Positions 7,111 through 8,813 of a DNA stretch of 8,813 bases are shown here, in pieces. Numbering within the stretch: the first letter of the stretch is position 1; every line of letters starts with the position of its first letter. The DNA comes from Streptosporangiaceae bacterium (GTDB lineage: Bacteria; Actinomycetota; Actinomycetes; Streptosporangiales; Streptosporangiaceae), in NCBI GenBank assembly GCA_030041195.1, contig JASHOI010000742.1, positions 1-8,813 on the forward strand, read 5' to 3'. Under the pieces are notes generated by a model, which was given only the letters and a program-made list of their open reading frames with translations, did no database searches and had not been told where the DNA came from. Position numbers and translations under genes: made by a program.

Positions 7111-7116
7111 TAAGGT
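7111..7116 (+). promoter_or_regulatory. -10 element for the leaderless 39-aa gene
   Basis: TAAGGT fits TANNNT and is followed by exactly 7 nt before the ATG at 7124, placing the transcription start on the start codon. No Shine-Dalgarno precedes the ATG. A TTAACG at 7084-7089 is too far (21 bp) for a good -35. Confidence 0.55.
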
Positions 7117-7123
7117 CTGTCCC

Positions 7124-7243
7124 ATGGGACGCCATGACTCAGATCCGCGAGCACGGTTACGGTACCTGCTCGTCACGATGGTCGCGTTAGTCGTGGTCGC
7201 GCTGCTCGTGGTGGGGTTCTCCGCGCTGCACGCACTGACCTGA
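7124..7243 (+). CDS. Small single-span membrane protein, 39 aa
   Basis: A 39-aa frame from ATG at 7124 to TGA at 7243. The first 13 residues are polar and positively charged (MGRHDSDPRARLR); a hydrophobic helix of about 19 residues follows (roughly 14-32, YLLVTMVALVVVALLVVGF) and a short tail SALHALT. By the positive-inside rule the N-terminus faces the cytosol. Family unknown to me; small membrane peptides of this shape are common in actinobacterial genomes and often unannotated. Supporting evidence is the leaderless promoter geometry just upstream, the well-formed topology, and that it fills the space between fba and pyrE. Two of its leucines (12 and 22) use TTA, rare at this GC content, and third positions are less GC-biased than in neighbours. 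It ends 41 bp from the convergent pyrE stop with a hairpin between. Confidence 0.62.
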   Translation: MGRHDSDPRARLRYLLVTMVALVVVALLVVGFSALHALT

Positions 7244-7258
7244 GCCTCAGTGGCCCGG

Positions 7259-7277
7259 CGCGGGCGCGCGGCCCGCG
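7259..7277. terminator. Bidirectional hairpin between convergent genes
   Basis: A perfect 7-bp all-GC stem, CGCGGGC (7259-7265) with GCCCGCG (7271-7277), closes a 5-nt loop in the 41-bp gap between the stops of the 39-aa gene and pyrE. It is symmetric, so it could act on both transcripts. No T-run follows on either strand; T-less hairpins at gene ends are common in high-GC actinobacteria. Function is inferred from position. Confidence 0.5.
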
Positions 7278-7284
7278 GTGCTGC

Positions 7285-7821
7285 TCAGCTCAGCGAAAGG
7301 TCCGCGATCTCGTAGGCGGCGCGGTACGGCAGGCCGCGCTCGGCGACCCGCTCCCTCGCCCCGCGGTCCACGATGACGGCCACGCCCACGACGTCTGCGC
7401 CGGCTTCGAGCAGCGCGTCAACGGCGGTGAGCACCGAGTTTCCCGTGGTCGACGTGTCCTCAACGGCCAGCACCCGGCGCCCGGCCACGTCCGGGCCCTC
7501 GATCCTGCGCTGCAGGCCGTGAGCCTTCTCGGTCTTGCGCACCACGAACGCGTCCAGCTTCCTGCCCCGGGCGCTCGCGGCGTGCATCATGGCCGTCGCC
7601 ACGGGGTCAGCGCCCAGCGTCAGGCCGCCGACGGCGTCGTAGTCCAGGTCGGCGGTCAGGTCGAGCATCACTCGCCCGGCGAGCGGTGCGGCGCTGCCGT
7701 CCAGCGTCACCCGTCGCAGGTCGATGTACCAGTCCGCGCGCTGCCCGGACGCCAGGACGACCTCGCCGTGGACGACGGCCTTCGCATTGATCGCGCTGAG
7801 CAGGTCACTGCGGTCGGTCAC
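7285..7821 (-). CDS. pyrE: Orotate phosphoribosyltransferase
   Basis: Transfers the phosphoribosyl group from PRPP to orotate to make OMP, the fifth step of pyrimidine synthesis, cytosolic and normally a dimer. 178 aa, normal for the actinobacterial form. The N-terminal part has AVVHGEVVLASGQRADWYID (15-34) and LRRVTL; the flexible catalytic loop is RKTEKAHG (95-102); the PRPP-binding motif is VLAVEDTSTTGNS (117-129), with the acidic pair Glu121-Asp122. GTG at 7821 is chosen over the ATG at 7863 because it gives the usual VTDRSDLL opening, and a TAAGCT -10 lies 8 nt before it, which would leave the longer start outside the mRNA. The ATG at 7863 also lacks a Shine-Dalgarno. Stands alone, convergent with the 39-aa gene and divergent from the NYN gene. 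Confidence 0.95.
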   Translation of the reverse strand: MTDRSDLLSAINAKAVVHGEVVLASGQRADWYIDLRRVTLDGSAAPLAGRVMLDLTADLDYDAVGGLTLGADPVATAMMHAASARGRKLDAFVVRKTEKAHGLQRRIEGPDVAGRRVLAVEDTSTTGNSVLTAVDALLEAGADVVGVAVIVDRGARERVAERGLPYRAAYEIADLSLS

Positions 7822-7829
7822 GGCAGGCA

Positions 7830-7835
7830 AGCTTA
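7830..7835 (-). promoter_or_regulatory. -10 element for leaderless pyrE
   Basis: TAAGCT on the minus strand fits TANNNT and lies 8 nt before the GTG at 7821, so the mRNA would start at or within a base of that codon. It argues for the GTG start and against the upstream ATG. No clear -35. Confidence 0.5.
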
Positions 7836-7941
7836 TCCGGCCGCCAATCCCTGATCGCGCCATGAATCATCGTGACCGGGGACCCAGCTGAGAGATAACC
7901 CGTGATCTGCGCGTTATGTCACGACACTCGCGATGCGCTGG

Positions 7942-7947
7942 TAACGT
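7942..7947 (+). promoter_or_regulatory. Candidate -10 element for the NYN-domain gene
   Basis: TAACGT fits TANNNT and would start transcription near 7954, giving a leader of about 22 nt that carries the GAGGGGAAGGG Shine-Dalgarno (7957-7967). An inverted repeat CGTGA (7901-7905) / TCACG (7919-7923) ends where a -35 would be. Confidence 0.45.
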
Positions 7948-7975
7948 CTCGCGTCGAGGGGAAGGGCGGTATCGC

Positions 7976-8813
7976 GTGGATCGTTGCGCGCTTTTCGTGG
8001 ACGCGAGCTACGTGCTCGCCGACGGCGCCATGGCCGTCCACGGAACCCGTCAGCGCGAGTCCGTCTCCTGGGACTACGCGGGCCTGGTCAAGCTGCTCAC
8101 CGGGCTGTCCAGGGATCGCACCGGCCTGCCGGTGCTGCGATGCTACTGGTATGAGGCGACGGTCGAGGGGCGGCGCAGTTCGGAGCACAACGCGCTGGCC
8201 GACCTCCCCGGGGTCAAGCTCCGGCTGGCCCGGGTCCGTCCTGGCCGCCGTGAGGGCGTTGAAGCCGGGATGCACCGCGACCTCACCACGCTGGCCAGGA
8301 ACCGCGCGGTCAGTGATGCCGTCATCGTCAGCGCCGAAGAGGACCTCACCGATGTCGTCGCCGAGGTGCAGGATTTCGGGCTCCGGGTCGTGATCGTGCA
8401 CATCGCGGCCGAAGGAAACTGGACGGTCGCCAGGCCGCTGCGCGAGGAATCCGACGACATCGTCGAGGTTTCCGGTGCTCACCTTCGGCCGTTTGTGGAC
8501 CTCATCGTCGCTGCCGAGCCGTCCGACCGTGACGAGCAGTACCGCAACGGCAATCACCAGCGGCGCGGCCTGGCCAACGGGCATGGGACCGGCATCGGCG
8601 CCGTGACGCACCAGGGTCTTCCGGCCGCGGCGCTTCCTCCGCCGCCGGGGATCTACACCACGCCTGTAGTCGAGGACTACCAGCGCACATCGGCCGGCGC
8701 TTCGCAGCCCGGCGCCGACGGGCAAGGTCAGGTCCCTGCCGCTGCTTCGGCTCCGCCTCAGGCGCCCGCCGCGCAGCCGCCGGCTCCGCCACAGGCCCCA
8801 GCGGCCGCGCAGC
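7976..8813 (+). CDS. NYN-domain (PIN-like) protein, 3' end beyond the window
   Basis: A frame of 279 codons without a stop that runs off the window end. Residues about 3-145 look like a NYN domain (PF01936/LabA-like), a PIN-type fold usually linked to metal-dependent RNA cleavage. CALFVDASYVLADGA (4-18) carries first-strand Asp9; CYWYE (56-60) the next strand; EGVEAGMHRDLTTLA (93-107) matches the family's KGVD...D-L helix with Asp102; DAVIVSAEEDLTDVV (114-128) is the usual SGDxD strand, here altered to SAEED. A DFGLRVVIVHI strand follows. After about residue 180 the chain becomes a disordered-looking linker ending in Ala/Pro/Gln repeats (QAPAAQPPAPPQAPAAAQ), so a further C-terminal domain may follow. 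The GTG at 7976 has GAGGGGAAGGG about 8 nt upstream. Nuclease activity and target are inferred. Divergent from pyrE. Confidence 0.82.
   Translation, partial: MDRCALFVDASYVLADGAMAVHGTRQRESVSWDYAGLVKLLTGLSRDRTGLPVLRCYWYEATVEGRRSSEHNALADLPGVKLRLARVRPGRREGVEAGMHRDLTTLARNRAVSDAVIVSAEEDLTDVVAEVQDFGLRVVIVHIAAEGNWTVARPLREESDDIVEVSGAHLRPFVDLIVAAEPSDRDEQYRNGNHQRRGLANGHGTGIGAVTHQGLPAAALPPPPGIYTTPVVEDYQRTSAGASQPGADGQGQVPAAASAPPQAPAAQPPAPPQAPAAAQ

Noticed and set aside
7902..8393. Plus-strand frame starting MICALCHD that overlaps the NYN gene
   Set aside because: It is out of frame with the NYN domain, whose motifs, start and Shine-Dalgarno are clear; the frame has Ser/Arg/Trp-rich shadow composition.
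1..8813. CRISPR arrays, tRNA/rRNA genes, insertion sequences, phage or toxin-antitoxin genes
   Set aside because: I looked for spaced repeats, cloverleaf ends, transposase motifs and small two-gene modules and saw none; composition and coding style look even across the window.

Overview
The window is very GC-rich and densely coded, with GTG starts, heavy G/C preference at third codon positions, and family versions (class II aldolase, PurD, PurA, PyrE, DUF3151, LtrA) of the actinobacterial type. It looks like chromosomal housekeeping DNA from a high-GC actinobacterium. From gene content alone I would place it in the wide Streptomyces/Streptosporangiales/Mycobacterium assemblage and no finer. 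I see no mobile element, CRISPR array, tRNA or rRNA.

Layout. From 67 to 4959 everything reads leftward (minus strand). In transcription order this is a DUF3151 protein (4959-4543), purA (4405-3122), an unrecognised 143-aa protein (3062-2631), purD (2570-1284) and an LtrA-family membrane protein (1287-67) whose start overlaps the purD stop as ATGA. An aldo/keto reductase (4990-5871, plus) leaves divergently from the DUF3151 gene across only 30 bp and converges on a class II fructose-bisphosphate aldolase gene (fba, 6909-5887, minus). A 39-aa single-span membrane peptide (7124-7243, plus) leaves divergently from fba and converges on pyrE (7821-7285, minus). pyrE is divergent from a NYN-domain (PIN-like) gene (7976 to beyond the window end, plus).

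Functions. The conserved core is nucleotide metabolism (purA: IMP to adenylosuccinate; purD: glycinamide ribonucleotide synthesis; pyrE: orotate to OMP) plus central glycolysis (fba). The others are a PdxI-like reductase, an LtrA membrane protein, a putative RNase-fold protein and three small proteins of unknown role. No gap between genes exceeds about 215 bases.

Regulation visible in the sequence. Three genes (the reductase, the 39-aa peptide and pyrE) have a TANNNT -10 element 7-8 nt before the start codon, the geometry of leaderless mRNAs. purA has a 5' leader holding a long imperfect hairpin. Simple hairpins lie after ltrA and between the converging 39-aa gene and pyrE.

I found no strong evidence of a new multi-gene system. 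The points most worth checking are the two-TTA leaderless membrane peptide, the 143-aa orphan inside the purine operon, the purA leader hairpin, the proline-repeat purD/ltrA junction, and a NYN protein with a changed acidic motif.
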